Shown here: positions 12,247-23,107 of the stretch, one piece after another | Position numbering within the stretch: position 1 is the first letter of the stretch | How the letters are laid out: each line of letters begins with the position of its first letter | Source of the DNA: Botrytis cinerea B05.10 | Taxonomy: Eukaryota; Ascomycota; Leotiomycetes; Helotiales; Sclerotiniaceae | Length of the DNA: 64,000 nt | Reading direction: 5' to 3' | NCBI RefSeq assembly: GCF_000143535.2 | Contig: NC_037318.1 | Location: 1,674,001-1,738,000 of the forward strand | The notes under the pieces: model-generated | Told to the model about the DNA's origin: nothing | The model's database searches: none | Seen by the model: the letters and a program-made list of their open reading frames with translations, nothing else | Position numbers and translations under genes: made by a program

Positions 12247-13669
12247 AGCAATGAATCTTTAATAACTCAATTGACTAGAATACAAGCAACTTGCTCGAGA
12301 TCCAAGAAAATTATTTTCAAGTTGAACTGATTCTGGCCAGCAAATTCGTGTCACAAATCCACAATACTTCGAGTATCATTCCACTGTCACACCACCACAA
12401 GAAAATGTCTTGATGTAGTATTACATCCAATATTCAATCTCTCAAATACTCTCAAATTTCTCAGAAACATGGCTGGAAGGCAGTGAATGCAATGCCCCAT
12501 TCACTACCTAGGCATTTATAACAAGTGTAATCAATTCTTCAGCCCTAGGCCGAAAATTGTTGCACTTCAATTATAAACCTCAACGTCGACGTCTAGAAAA
12601 AAAAAGAAGCCTCATCTTACGATTATCAATGGAACTAACACTGGGCAGGTGTTCAAACTTTACTCGTGAGGGCCTGCAGTAATATCCATTGGCACTGCAT
12701 AAGTTTCTCGTTGTGTAGAAATTATACTGTCAATTAACTACGAATTTAGTCATTGAGAAGGAACATGAAAAGGTCGAGCTTTCAATTCCATGTGGAAATT
12801 AGATCACACCAACATTTCATTTTAGTTCACACAACAGTTCATCGGTGTTCTACTTTGATTTGAGTAATGAGTGCTGGAAAATTTTGTAGTTTCATGATCC
12901 CAGACTAGAACCCCAATTTAAAAATTCCGGTCTCTTTAAGCCTTCCTTTGGTAAAGATCCAGCTTTCCCATTGTCATGAGTAGGAGATTTCAGGAAGACG
13001 GTGGATGGAAATTTGACATATCGCGTGTAGCTCACGTGATTAGCCTTTTCGCAGCATGCACGCTCGTTCTGTGCTCGACATTAATCTGACGGTAGATTGA
13101 TATGCAGCTCGTGTGTGGAATTTTTCCAGAGCTTTGAAATGAATTCCAAACCTCTGCCGTGAGGTCCAAAGGGGCTACGTGGAAATGAGATTGCAACAAT
13201 CTCATTCTCATCTCCGAGATGAGGAATCTTTATGATGTGGCTGTGAAGGGGTATTTCTCGTCTATCAATTGGCAATGCTCCACGATCATGAATTCGCCCA
13301 CCTTTCTGCTTTTGTAATTGAAATTGGTGTTTGCACTTTCTAAATATCGCGTCACCTCAACGATTTATAATGTGAAGAGTCTCACATTGTGGTGATTTTC
13401 CGGTATTGATGGGGAATTCCGCTAGCTTTCCTCGTGATTTCTTATCGGCATTCCTCTCTATGGTGGCATGGAAGCTCTTAGGAATTCATCAACCTGTCAT
13501 AATACATATCTGGCCCCAGCCATAGTATGAGCACGCATGCTAATTTTGAGCTCCTTTGCGGGAAATACTCAGTACTTCTTCTACGCGACGTGTCGATCAG
13601 GTATAAAACGGTAAGTCTGCCAAGTTCTGTCAATATTGTGGGATCTTTAGTCTACTGTTCATTTTAAGT
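12247..13669. other. Divergent intergenic region between GH16 and laccase genes
   Basis: 1.4 kb of shared upstream DNA. I see a TATA-like site close to the laccase start and AT-rich DNA elsewhere. A short minus-strand frame at 13081-13275 has no recognisable content. Confidence 0.45.
13602..13608 (+). promoter_or_regulatory. Probable TATA box of the laccase gene
   Basis: TATAAAA lies 62 bp before the laccase ATG at 13670, at a conventional spacing. Confidence 0.5.
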
Positions 13670-15888
13670 ATGGTTTCACATGTTTTCGGCAGAATTCTGT
13701 GCCTTGTTGGAAGTTACCTTCGTTTCATTGACTTAAGTGACTATTGTTTCTCTGAGCAGTCATCAATTCCAGCTGATAATACACCGACTAGTCGTGATTG
13801 CTGGGGAGCTTATGATATACACACTGATTACTCTAACGAGTGGCCGACGACAAATGTCGTCCGAGAAGTATGGAAATTTCTACATTTACATATTTTATCT
13901 CACATCATCTTCTAGTATGATTTGACTGCCAGTAACATGTGGATCGCGCCAGACGGGGTGGAAGTTCTGGGCATGGTTTTTAACTCTCAATTCCCGGCTC
14001 CGACAATTGAAGTAAGTCAATGCAATTTTCACGTTTGTGCACCTACTGATTTCCATGCGATTGCAGGCTGATTGGGGGGATACTTTGAGTATGAGACATG
14101 GGACTTGTTATAAGCATGCAGATTGACCTACTATACAGGGATAACGGTCCATAATAATTTGATGAATTTGAATGGCACCGCTGTTCATTGGCATGGCCTT
14201 CGCCAATTGAACAGTAATTGGCAAGACGGTGTCCCGGGAGTTTCGCAATGTCCAATCACGGTGATCTAAATCTAGCCATCTCAAAAAATGAAATACTGAT
14301 CTGTGGCAGCCTTTTCAGTCCTATACATACGAATTCCAAGTGACTCAGTATGGAGTATCTTGGTATCATAGCCATTTTGCATTGCAATGTAAGTCTACGT
14401 TACGTGCATAGGTTCGTAATCTTCTACTGATCGATGTTGGTTAACGTTTGTGTTAGATCCGGCAGGACTTTATGGCCCTTTAAAAATCAATGGGCCAACA
14501 AGTCAAAACTATGATATTGATATTGGGCCGCTACTAATATCAGATTGGTTTCATCAAAGTCCTTTCTCACTATTCTATGAGGAATTATGTTGTAACACCC
14601 CTATACCAAATTCGCACCTGCTGCAGGGGCAAGGAGTTTACTACGACGAGACAACAGGCCTCAGAAGTGGCAGTTTCTACTCTCTTGGTGTGGCTAGAGG
14701 CAAAAAATACAAGATTAGTCTTGTTAATGCAGGAACTTCCACTCAATTCACATTCTGGATTGATGGTCACACATTTACTGTAGTTGGAACAGACTTTGTA
14801 CCCATTGAAGGCTACGAAACAGACACTTTGAACATTGCAGTTGGTAAGTAAATTTGTGCAACCACAAGGAACATTCTTGACAAACTCTAGGTCAACGTTA
14901 CGATATCATTATCAAAGCAAATGCAGGCTGCTCACACGGTACAAACTTCTGGATTCATGCTAGGGACTGTAACAGTCCAACACAAATATCAACCTTGGGT
15001 ATTCTCAGATATGATCCGACATCAACTGAGCTTCCTCCGGATAGTCATGATAATCAGTTGAACTTTGGGTGTTTGGAACCTCCAGCCAAATTTCTGGTTC
15101 CTGTGGTTTCCAAGAAGGTTGGAAAGCCGATTAATGGACTTACACCAAACCAATACCTCAATGTATCCTTGCAGCCATATCCTAAGCTCGACCCAGATAC
15201 CCACCTACTGAAGTGGAGCCTCAAAAACTACCCAATGTATCTTAATTGGAGCGTTCCTTCTCTCAAGCTCATCCAAGACAATTCGGACACGACGGGCGTG
15301 GCCTTTCCACAAGATTATGTACCAATATTTCTTGATTATCCGGATAATGATTGGCTATATTTCCTCATAGAAGGCATGTTCAATACTACAGACCCAACTA
15401 TCGAAGTTTCAAATAGTAGCCACCCTATTCATTTGCATGGTCATGATTTTTCGATATTAGCCCAATCTCACACACCCTTTGATATTTCGACATTCTCCCC
15501 AAACCTTGATAATCCTCCAAGGAGAGACACTGCGATGTTACCTCAAAATGGATACTTGGTGATTGGCTTTGAAATGAACAACCCCGGAGCCTGGCTTCTT
15601 CACTGTCATATTGTAAGTAGTCTTGATCATTCTCTCACTATAGACGTTTATCTCTCTCGATAAGCTTCCTTATCGTCATTTAGAGCTAATTCTCTACCAT
15701 TCCAGGCTTGGCACGCATCTTCTGGGATGGCAGTTCAATTTGTTGAGAGCTCCGGTCAACTACAGAGCATGATCAGGAAGGCTGGAATAATGTCAAGTTT
15801 AGAAGATCAATGTGATGCATGGACGAGCTGGTATTATGACTACAATGTACCCGCAGAACACACTCAGGATGCAGAGTCTGGGGTCTAG
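13670..15888 (+). CDS. Laccase (multicopper oxidase, ascomycete type), 602 aa, eight exons
   Basis: Exons: 13670-13867, 13916-14011, 14067-14088, 14139-14260, 14310-14388, 14457-14843, 14891-15612 and 15706-15888. All joins are GT..AG and in frame, including a 22-nt third exon. All four copper motifs are present: HWHG (residues 122-125), WYHSH (164-168), [10 protein letters not shown] (479-488) and [12 protein letters not shown] (539-550). The N-terminal [11 protein letters not shown] is the asco-laccase entry sequence. It oxidises phenols and reduces O2 to water outside the cell. The residue at the axial T1 position is Met (M550), where Leu or Phe is usual in fungal laccases. The C-terminus ends in an acidic tail ([11 protein letters not shown]) rather than the usual short DSGL-type plug. 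The N-terminal 26 residues are hydrophobic but not a textbook signal peptide, so the first exon or the start is the least certain part. Confidence 0.88.
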
Positions 15889-16563
15889 CCTTCCGAGTCT
15901 TGATTGGATCTTATGGATCTTCGCTTAATTGACTCCACGTGAAATTTAATTTCAGGGGTCAATTTTGTTTTTCGCATTTTACTCTTTTGCTCATTTATGT
16001 GCGTTCAATAACTTTGATTGCAAATACAAAATTACGCGCTGTCTGTCTAGTCTTTTTGAGATTGTCAAGTACGATAAATTAGAATCATTTCAAAAAGATA
16101 ACTTTCCAAACAATTGAGAACATTGCCAAGTTGACTCAAACAGTTTTCTAGAATTCAGCTTCCAACAAACTTTGCTCAAAAAACTGCTTGAGAGCCAAAA
16201 TTCAAGTGGTGTGCTAGAAAAATATGAGTATCATCAATCAATATTTGCAGAATTAGTAGTTTGCTTTGTTGGTAAAGAGGATTACAAGACAAAGCTATAT
16301 AAGAACATCAGTCTACAGTAGAGTGAATAATTGACAATCACTTGTGTCGATATGTCCAAATTATTGACCATTGATATCATCTCGAAGTATGTCAAGTAAT
16401 CTCCGAGGCATGGGGTCTACATTAGTGTTCCAGTGATTTTGGTACAAACCATTTCCTTCGATTCAGTTTAAGATAATGCAATTGACACCCTCTTTCTAAT
16501 AGCATTGTCCAGCTTCACAACACATCTGGAAATAACCGTTCTTTCTATAATGATAAATCAATC
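15889..16563. other. Intergenic, laccase 3' flank
   Basis: AT-rich DNA without a recognisable gene. It leads into the DUF6604 fragment. Confidence 0.45.
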
Positions 16564-16929
16564 ATGTTACCTGATAATCTAGCTGGAAGCTATCGACGTT
16601 ATAAGGAAGACACCAATACATTTGTAACGTGGTTATTAAATACTGCAGAAACTTGTGGGTAAAATCCCGGATATGAAGACGAAGCTCTCAAGCCGCAGTC
16701 AGCGAAGGCAAGCACTAGACTCAAAGGGAAGGCAAGAAAGGAAGCAAGAAAAGCTGCAATCGAGTCGCTACCACTCATACAAACTAATTTGAGGCATATT
16801 TCGACGAGAGATATATTGCTGCAGGCGGAGATTATCGCAAAACACAAGAGGCCACCCGTGGAAATGCCAAGAAAATATTCAGAACATCTTATTAGGGCGT
16901 GCAATAATCGCACAAACTCGCTGCGCTAA
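16564..16929 (+). pseudogene. Broken DUF6604 N-terminal fragment
   Basis: One frame reads from an ATG at 16564 to a TAA at 16927-16929, interrupted by an in-frame TAA at 16660-16662. The first part contains SYRRYKEDTNTFVTWLLNTA, the start expected of the fungal DUF6604 domain (Y-K-x-x-T, then T-W-L-x-x-T-A). The second part has KGKARKEARKAA followed by a segment with ISTRDILLQAEIIA and KRPPVEMP, again matching the order of that domain. The rest of the usual protein (several hundred residues) is absent. An intron cannot explain the stop because the frame simply continues three bases later. I read it as a truncated, decaying copy. The family name rests on remembered motif pattern. Confidence 0.65.
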
Positions 16930-17480
16930 TATAAGAGCTTTCTTCTTATCTCGCTTCAATATGACTTCACGCTAATTGAACGCACAGTGGTTTTGTAATA
17001 AGGAGACAGATCAACATACCGATCAATCCAACCGCACACATACTTATTTCATCTCAATAATCAAGAAAGCACTTATTATTCACTAAAATTATGTTTCTGA
17101 AAGAATCAGTGCTAGATTTTTAGTCGAAACCGAGGCAAATATGGAGTCTAATACTCGGTTCATAGGTAGTCAACACAAATTAACTTGCCACTTAAACAAA
17201 ATTTATACCCATCTTTATATATGTGGTGAGTGTATCTCAGCACTTCATGCACATGGAACACAACGAGTATGTAGATAAAATGATCAAAAGCCTCATGTTC
17301 AGCTTGAAAGTCTTCTCAGATCAGCTATGCCAAGAATACTTCTAATAAGTATATTCTGAGAATGCTTCTGAATCTTGTCTCTATTCAGAAACTCTTCCTG
17401 CCAGTCAAGATCCCTCTCACCCCATCAAAATATCTCATAACTCCAATCACGCAACTTCATTAACTCCCCCATCCATTCCA
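16930..17480. other. Intergenic, no gene seen
   Basis: AT-rich spacer between the DUF6604 fragment and the 3' end of the TPR-MYND gene. No TE or RNA gene is apparent. Confidence 0.45.
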
Positions 17481-18206
17481 TTACCTCCCTCTCCATCCAC
17501 TGGAACTAGTTTCCTGGGCGTTCTCCGCCGCGGGTTCCTTACACCACCGCTTATGCCTTGCCTTCCAATCCTCTGTTTGACAGTCTTTACTACAATACCA
17601 TGTACACTTGCATCTCGCACAATTCTTGAGTTCATTTCGCTTTGAATTGACGTTCATGCTGCCGAGTGGACACTTATAACAGCTGATTAGCTTCGTTGCA
17701 ATGTTCAGACAGAGAAAACACTCACGTTAAAGTTCGAACAGATCATATTCTCCGGGTTTCTTTCTCTCGCCTCTCTCGCCTTCACGACATCGCCCTTCAT
17801 CTCCCATAGTTGACCGAGATTATCACGAGTGCAAGCCGCGTCGAAATCGTTGATGACTATCGTATACCCCCCATCAGCATTTTTCTTCTCGCCTTGTAAT
17901 ACTCAATCCAAATGAAAACAACATACCACTTCTAATCCTATCAGCCTCCTCCAACATCTTCTGCGCATCATCTAATTTGCCCTCCATCTTCAAATACAAT
18001 TCTCCCAACGAATTTCTTGCAAGAGCAGTCTGGATTGAATCTTCACCGGTAATTTCGATCTTCCTCGCGAGAGATCTCAAGAACAACCCTTCTGCGCTGG
18101 TAAAATCACCACGTGCTTCCAGTTGATTGGCTTGGTTATTCCACTGTCCTGCTTCCATAATTTTCATTCCTTTGTTAGCGTCGCCGCTGAAAATGATGGA
18201 AGACAT
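17481..18206 (-). CDS. TPR-like and MYND zinc-finger protein, 212 aa, three exons
   Basis: Minus-strand exons: 18206-17927, 17892-17726 and 17672-17481. Both introns are GT..AG and keep frame. The first 95 residues form two helical hairpins of TPR type (ARGDFTSAEGLFLRSLA, then ARNSLGELYLKMEGKLDDAQ). Residues about 105-149 continue this helical pattern (CTRDNLGQLWEMKGDVVKA). The C-terminus is a MYND finger: C150, then CARCKCTWYCSKDCQ, and H-K-R-W-C. MYND fingers bind short proline-rich or PxLxP peptides, and TPRs are scaffolds, so the protein is probably an adaptor. No SET domain is present. The protein is short compared with many MYND proteins but seems complete. Confidence 0.8.
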
Positions 18207-18915
18207 CTTGGGTTTTGGTTTGTGTTGTGTGTTTTGCTACTATTGAAAGAGAAAATTTGAAGGTCTTGTTGAAGTTTAATGAAATCAAAAGTGAGAGGGC
18301 AGAGAAAATTAATTGCCTTTACGAAATTGAACTTGAGTGAATTTTGCGTATCACAATCAATTGCGAATGAATTAGTTCTTAAGAAAATGGGAGGCGCGTG
18401 AGGAGTGGGAAAATATCTCGCGTGGAAACGTGGCGTCAATAAAATATTTGAGTATCACAAAGTTCTCAAATGGAAGAGGGCAGTTAAAAGGGCATGACTC
18501 TGTATTAAATGTAAAGTCAGTACCGCAATTAGTTTATAGTCATGCAATCAAGCAAGCAAATCATTATTGGTGGAAGGAAAAGAAGGAAACATTGCATCAT
18601 CAGATGTTGAGCTTGGAAACAATGTGATCTTAGAAACACAAGATTCACACAAGACCAAGACTTTCCCACAACAATTGGGTTACGAGCAAGGTCCTTCGTG
18701 TTGTTTAGAGAGCTTCATTTGGAAGAAGAGAGGGAACCAGAAGGTGTTCACGAAGCTCAAATGATGTGAACGCCTTTGGCAAACCAACGTATTTCATCAA
18801 TGTTTGGCTATATTGCAAAGAATGACATATCCAGATCCAAATACATATCCATGTTCAACTCACGTCCCAGTCAAAAATCCCCAACACCAATTCCAAGCCT
18901 TTCTTGTACTCCATA
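18207..18915. other. Intergenic between TPR-MYND and GH3 genes
   Basis: Both flanking genes are on the minus strand, so this is the promoter side of the TPR-MYND gene and the 3' flank of the GH3 gene. Short plus-strand frames here carry no motif. Confidence 0.45.
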
Positions 18916-21801
18916 TCACAAAGATCCCGTGAGCCTCAAATCCCTGGAACTAGCACCCACCCTAATCGTAAAACTTCCCTCTGTGGGCATGACCCAATTC
19001 TGCTTTACTACATCCCAATAACTCAAATCCCTTCTCGTCAAGTCAAACTTCACTGTTGTCGTCTCATCCTTTTTAAGTTCAACTTTCTCGAATCCCCTCA
19101 AGACCCTGACTGGAAAATCGACATTGGCAGCTTCACCCCTAATTTTGTCATATTCGAGGTATAATTGTGCTACTTCTTTGCCGGTCACACTCCCAGTATT
19201 CTTGAGGTCAACCGATACAGTCGCATAAACAGTCCAGAGGTCAGGATTACCACCTTCATCTCCACCAGCAGGTGATGGGGTCTGTTCATTGTCATATCCC
19301 TCTGGATATGGGTATCTGCCCTCCTCAATATCCGAGACTTTTTCGATATATGGATAAATGAATTTAGAGAGTTTCCTGAAATTTGATGGGAAGAGGGCTT
19401 CACTAGCGTCTGGTATTTTTTCATCGAAAGTAGGTGGAAGAATTCCATCTGGGCGAGGAGCTGGGAAAGATGATTTGGGTAAAATTGCGTCTACCTGGAG
19501 GTTTGTGTATTCAAAGGTGGTGTATGAGAGTCCGAAGCCAAACTCAAATGTAGGTTCCAAATTGTATTTGTCGAAGTGGCGATAATCAATGTACAATCCT
19601 TCTGTAAAATTCTGCTGTGGAACAACACCATTCGGATAGTACAAAACCTGGCCACCAGAACCATAATCTTGCAGAGATTTTCCAATGGTATAAGGTAGCT
19701 TACCACTTGGATTGACATTTCCGAGTAATATGTCAGCAATTGCATTTCCACTTTCCTGCCCAGGGAGATTTGCCATTATCACTGCTTTGACTCCTGGCAG
19801 ACCAATCCACTCATCCATGACAACTGGTCCGACAGCATGGACTACAACAATTGTGCTACCTTCCCCTCCTCCACACCCTTCAGCAACTTGTTTCACAAGT
19901 TTCTCGCCTCCATGTTGTAGGTTCAAGTCATTGCGGTCGCCACGAATGCCTTCGTAACTAATATATCCTTCTCCGCCATCAGAATTGACAAATACGATGC
20001 AAACATCTTGATCTTTGATAATTGCTGGAGCCTTCTTCAATGGAGGAGAGTTTGTAGGAAAGACAGTAATATAGACATGTTCTGGGTTGAACGATTTCTT
20101 GATACCTGAGATTGGAGAAACCAAGTAAGGAAAGTCGACAGCGCCAGACCCCCATCCGGATCCTAATGTACCTTTGTTGCAGCCTCTATCTGGGCATATA
20201 TTTGGACCTTCACCTTCACTTGCATCCTCACCGAAGATCCCTATTCTGTATGCAAGTTCATGCTTATCTGGTGAGCTCCAACCATTCTTGTTCAGAGGTA
20301 GTAAATTGTCCTCGTTCTTTAGTAGCACAGTTCCCTCAGTGGCTACTTGACGTGCTATAATAGAATGCGCTTCATCGCCTGTACCTTGAACATCGATAAA
20401 TTTGTTGACAACTTTCTCATCCTTGTCATCAGAACTTCCAGCATTAATAAATCCTTTCTCTTCATTGGTCCACGAGGAAAAGTTGGGACCTTCACCATCA
20501 TATTTTGATTTATCATCTTGTCCCAACTGATACCAAGCAGCTACAATTCTGGTCACCATGTCATTGAGCCTCGAGACGGGCAACGACCCATTAAGAACTG
20601 ATTTACTCAACTCGGGACCCCATAGTGACTTTCCATCAACCCAAATAAGGCCGTCTCCTGGCATAGTCATATCGAGCCCAGCAAGTGCGCTTGCTACACC
20701 AGATCTTTGCGCAAGCCAATCGGATTGAACAAAGCCTTGAAACCCAAGTTCATCTTTCAGGATTCCATTAAGCAGCTTCGAGTTTCCACACGAGTATGAG
20801 TTGTTCACCATTTGGTAACTGCACATAACGCTGGCTACTCCAGCTTTTACAGCATCTCCGAAAGGCCACCCATACAGTTCATGCAGAGATCGATCGTCAA
20901 TGTTGGATGACATGGCATTTGGTAATCCCCACTCATAACTTTGTCTGAAATGTTCTTGCTCATTCCCAACAAAATGCTTAATCGTAGCAATAACGCCTTC
21001 TTCTTGAATGCCTTTGATGGTTTGAGCTGCGGCAATACCTTGAAGATATGGATCTGTGCCGAATCCTTCCCAGTTCCGCCCGCCTGCGGGCATTCGACCT
21101 ATTGGTCCAACACAGGGTCCCAAGAGCACATTAACTCCCTTCAATCTGGCTTCTTGGCCATGTGCCTTACCTCGCTTGTACATCAATTCCTTGTTGAATG
21201 TCGCCCCAACAGTGATACCTGCTGGAAAAGCCGTTGCGTTATCGGCGAATCGTAGCCCCAAGGGTCCGTCTTGCAAGGCGAGGCCAGGGAAGCCTACATT
21301 CAATGCAGGACCAGTATTACCAACTGCAAGACCCATCTGCCATCCAGTACCCGTAGTAATATTTACCTTTTCCGGCAACGTCATTTTTTCGACCAACGCG
21401 GCGGCCTTCTTATAACTCTCGCTCCATTGTGAAACTGTGCCTCCGGGTGGTGTTGGGTACCATGGCGGCGACTGTCCAGTTGCAGGTGTTTTCTTATATA
21501 ACCAGAACCCTCCTCCCGCGAGCACCGACCAAAACGCTACTCCAACAATAATTGTAATTATAAGAATTTTCGACCGTCGAGCCAAAGTACGTCGTAGATT
21601 ACTCAATCGAGTATTGGTATGATACGCAGGCACTGAAACCTGAGGGTGATTTGGATTGAGGTAATCCGAGGCGTCAATATCAGATTCCTCTGAATTTCGA
21701 TAGGCATCTTCGAACGATTTTCGAATTGGGGTTTGTCCATTATCGTCATAATCTCGCAGAAGCCCTTCGCGGCTCTGGTTTTCTTCTTTGCTGCGATCCA
21801 T
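18916..21801 (-). CDS. Membrane-anchored GH3 beta-glucosidase, 961 aa, intronless
   Basis: One uninterrupted frame. Residues 1-78 are a hydrophilic, probably cytosolic tail. One membrane span follows at about 79-103 (ILIITIIVGVAFWSVLAGGG), preceded by basic residues, giving a type II orientation with the enzyme outside. The GH3 barrel has DGPLGLR (178-184), GRNWEGFGTDPYL and KHF (275-277). The nucleophile is D361 in QSDW, and E611 in SDGGEGYIS is the likely acid/base. A (alpha/beta)6 domain and a C-terminal fibronectin-III-like domain (about 860-955) complete the normal GH3 layout. It would hydrolyse cellobiose or other beta-glucosides at the plasma membrane or wall. Similar anchored enzymes are known in Aspergillus (the bglE type). 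The start is the first in-frame ATG. Confidence 0.93.
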   Translation of the reverse strand: MDRSKEENQSREGLLRDYDDNGQTPIRKSFEDAYRNSEESDIDASDYLNPNHPQVSVPAYHTNTRLSNLRRTLARRSKILIITIIVGVAFWSVLAGGGFWLYKKTPATGQSPPWYPTPPGGTVSQWSESYKKAAALVEKMTLPEKVNITTGTGWQMGLAVGNTGPALNVGFPGLALQDGPLGLRFADNATAFPAGITVGATFNKELMYKRGKAHGQEARLKGVNVLLGPCVGPIGRMPAGGRNWEGFGTDPYLQGIAAAQTIKGIQEEGVIATIKHFVGNEQEHFRQSYEWGLPNAMSSNIDDRSLHELYGWPFGDAVKAGVASVMCSYQMVNNSYSCGNSKLLNGILKDELGFQGFVQSDWLAQRSGVASALAGLDMTMPGDGLIWVDGKSLWGPELSKSVLNGSLPVSRLNDMVTRIVAAWYQLGQDDKSKYDGEGPNFSSWTNEEKGFINAGSSDDKDEKVVNKFIDVQGTGDEAHSIIARQVATEGTVLLKNEDNLLPLNKNGWSSPDKHELAYRIGIFGEDASEGEGPNICPDRGCNKGTLGSGWGSGAVDFPYLVSPISGIKKSFNPEHVYITVFPTNSPPLKKAPAIIKDQDVCIVFVNSDGGEGYISYEGIRGDRNDLNLQHGGEKLVKQVAEGCGGGEGSTIVVVHAVGPVVMDEWIGLPGVKAVIMANLPGQESGNAIADILLGNVNPSGKLPYTIGKSLQDYGSGGQVLYYPNGVVPQQNFTEGLYIDYRHFDKYNLEPTFEFGFGLSYTTFEYTNLQVDAILPKSSFPAPRPDGILPPTFDEKIPDASEALFPSNFRKLSKFIYPYIEKVSDIEEGRYPYPEGYDNEQTPSPAGGDEGGNPDLWTVYATVSVDLKNTGSVTGKEVAQLYLEYDKIRGEAANVDFPVRVLRGFEKVELKKDETTTVKFDLTRRDLSYWDVVKQNWVMPTEGSFTIRVGASSRDLRLTGSL

Positions 21802-23107
21802 TTTGGATGGATGTTTAAATTGAGTTTGATCCCGCTTTGTTGTAGCTGATACTGTGCCAAGTATGCTTCTCAGCTCAAAGGGTGTGGACTCGACATATAA
21901 TCATTCAAAGCTGTAGGGAAATGGAAAGAATCACAGATTCATCAATCGAGGAGATATATCATGAGATTTAGAGATGAGAATAAACAAAATCTGAATCAAA
22001 GCAACCTACATAAGAAGGGGTCAATGAATATTGGGCAGAAGCAAATCTAGTGTTTGCTTTGGACCAATGTTGTTGGGTGCTCTCAGACGGCAAGGTTGGG
22101 TAGCTTCCTCGGTTACAAATAACATAGTGAACTGACTCAAAATCTGTCAACAATTGAAGGAACATTAAAACAAGGTCGGATTTTCTCTTTGGCGCCTGCA
22201 TAAATTGGGTCAAGAGTCGCACACTATAAGGGTGTCAATCAGCGATGCAATTGTCAGTTGCAAAAGCTTCATTCAAAATGTGAGTGAGGTCGACATGAAA
22301 GAAGAAATTCCACTTTCTAATGTGGGCTTCCGACATCCCCGGTGAGCTTTGACCAATTGTTCACAAGGCACAGATATCAAGGAGAATTAATTATGGCTTT
22401 TGTTCCCATCACAACAACTGCACAAATCAAGATTCTCGTATTAGTCCAAAATCCACAAGATTCTACATATTAATTAGCAAGTGCAATGAATTACTTCCAA
22501 TCATGATTATTAGGTGCTGCCGATCATTCAGCCGATATGAAAGTAGCAAGTGCGCCTTTCGATAGGTTATGCAATCATATTCAACCACAGTCGCAACAAT
22601 GACTGAAAAGGGTTGCAGGTGGCGATGAATATGCAGTAATCATCATGCAAGTGAAGCCAGTAATAGAAAGACTTGCGTGTTGCGATCACGATCTGGGGGT
22701 ATCATTCTTACCTTCTCACAGGATCCGACAGAGAGTTGACGAGTGATTCAACAACGATTATTCTATCAGCTACTGAATACGTTTTGGTCTTGTCCTGGAT
22801 AATCCTCACATTTTGCTTATCATTCAGCTGTGTAAACACTTGAATAGTTTCAATATTCTCAAGAAGCTAAATGCTGTGAAGCCACAGTTTCATCTACAGC
22901 CGCTATGTATACTGGTTTTAGAGCCGAATACCACCCACACCAAAGTACTTTGCTTGAAGATGGAGAGTTGATCCTGGCCTGAAATATCAGCTGCGCTTTC
23001 CAGCTGCTAAAATAGGAGCCTTAGCTGACATTGAATTTATTTTCATCTTGTTCAGTCGGAGAAACCCAACAATCCAGAATCACAATCACACTGTTCGGTC
23101 AACTATC
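21802..23107. other. Intergenic, upstream of GH3 gene and of the NLR relic
   Basis: 1.3 kb of AT-rich DNA that includes the GH3 promoter. No further gene is resolved. Confidence 0.45.

Noticed and set aside
16599..16913. Minus-strand frame with ISTGG, resembling a patatin lipase motif
   Set aside because: It lies antisense to the DUF6604 fragment, which explains the DNA better. The other patatin motifs are missing.
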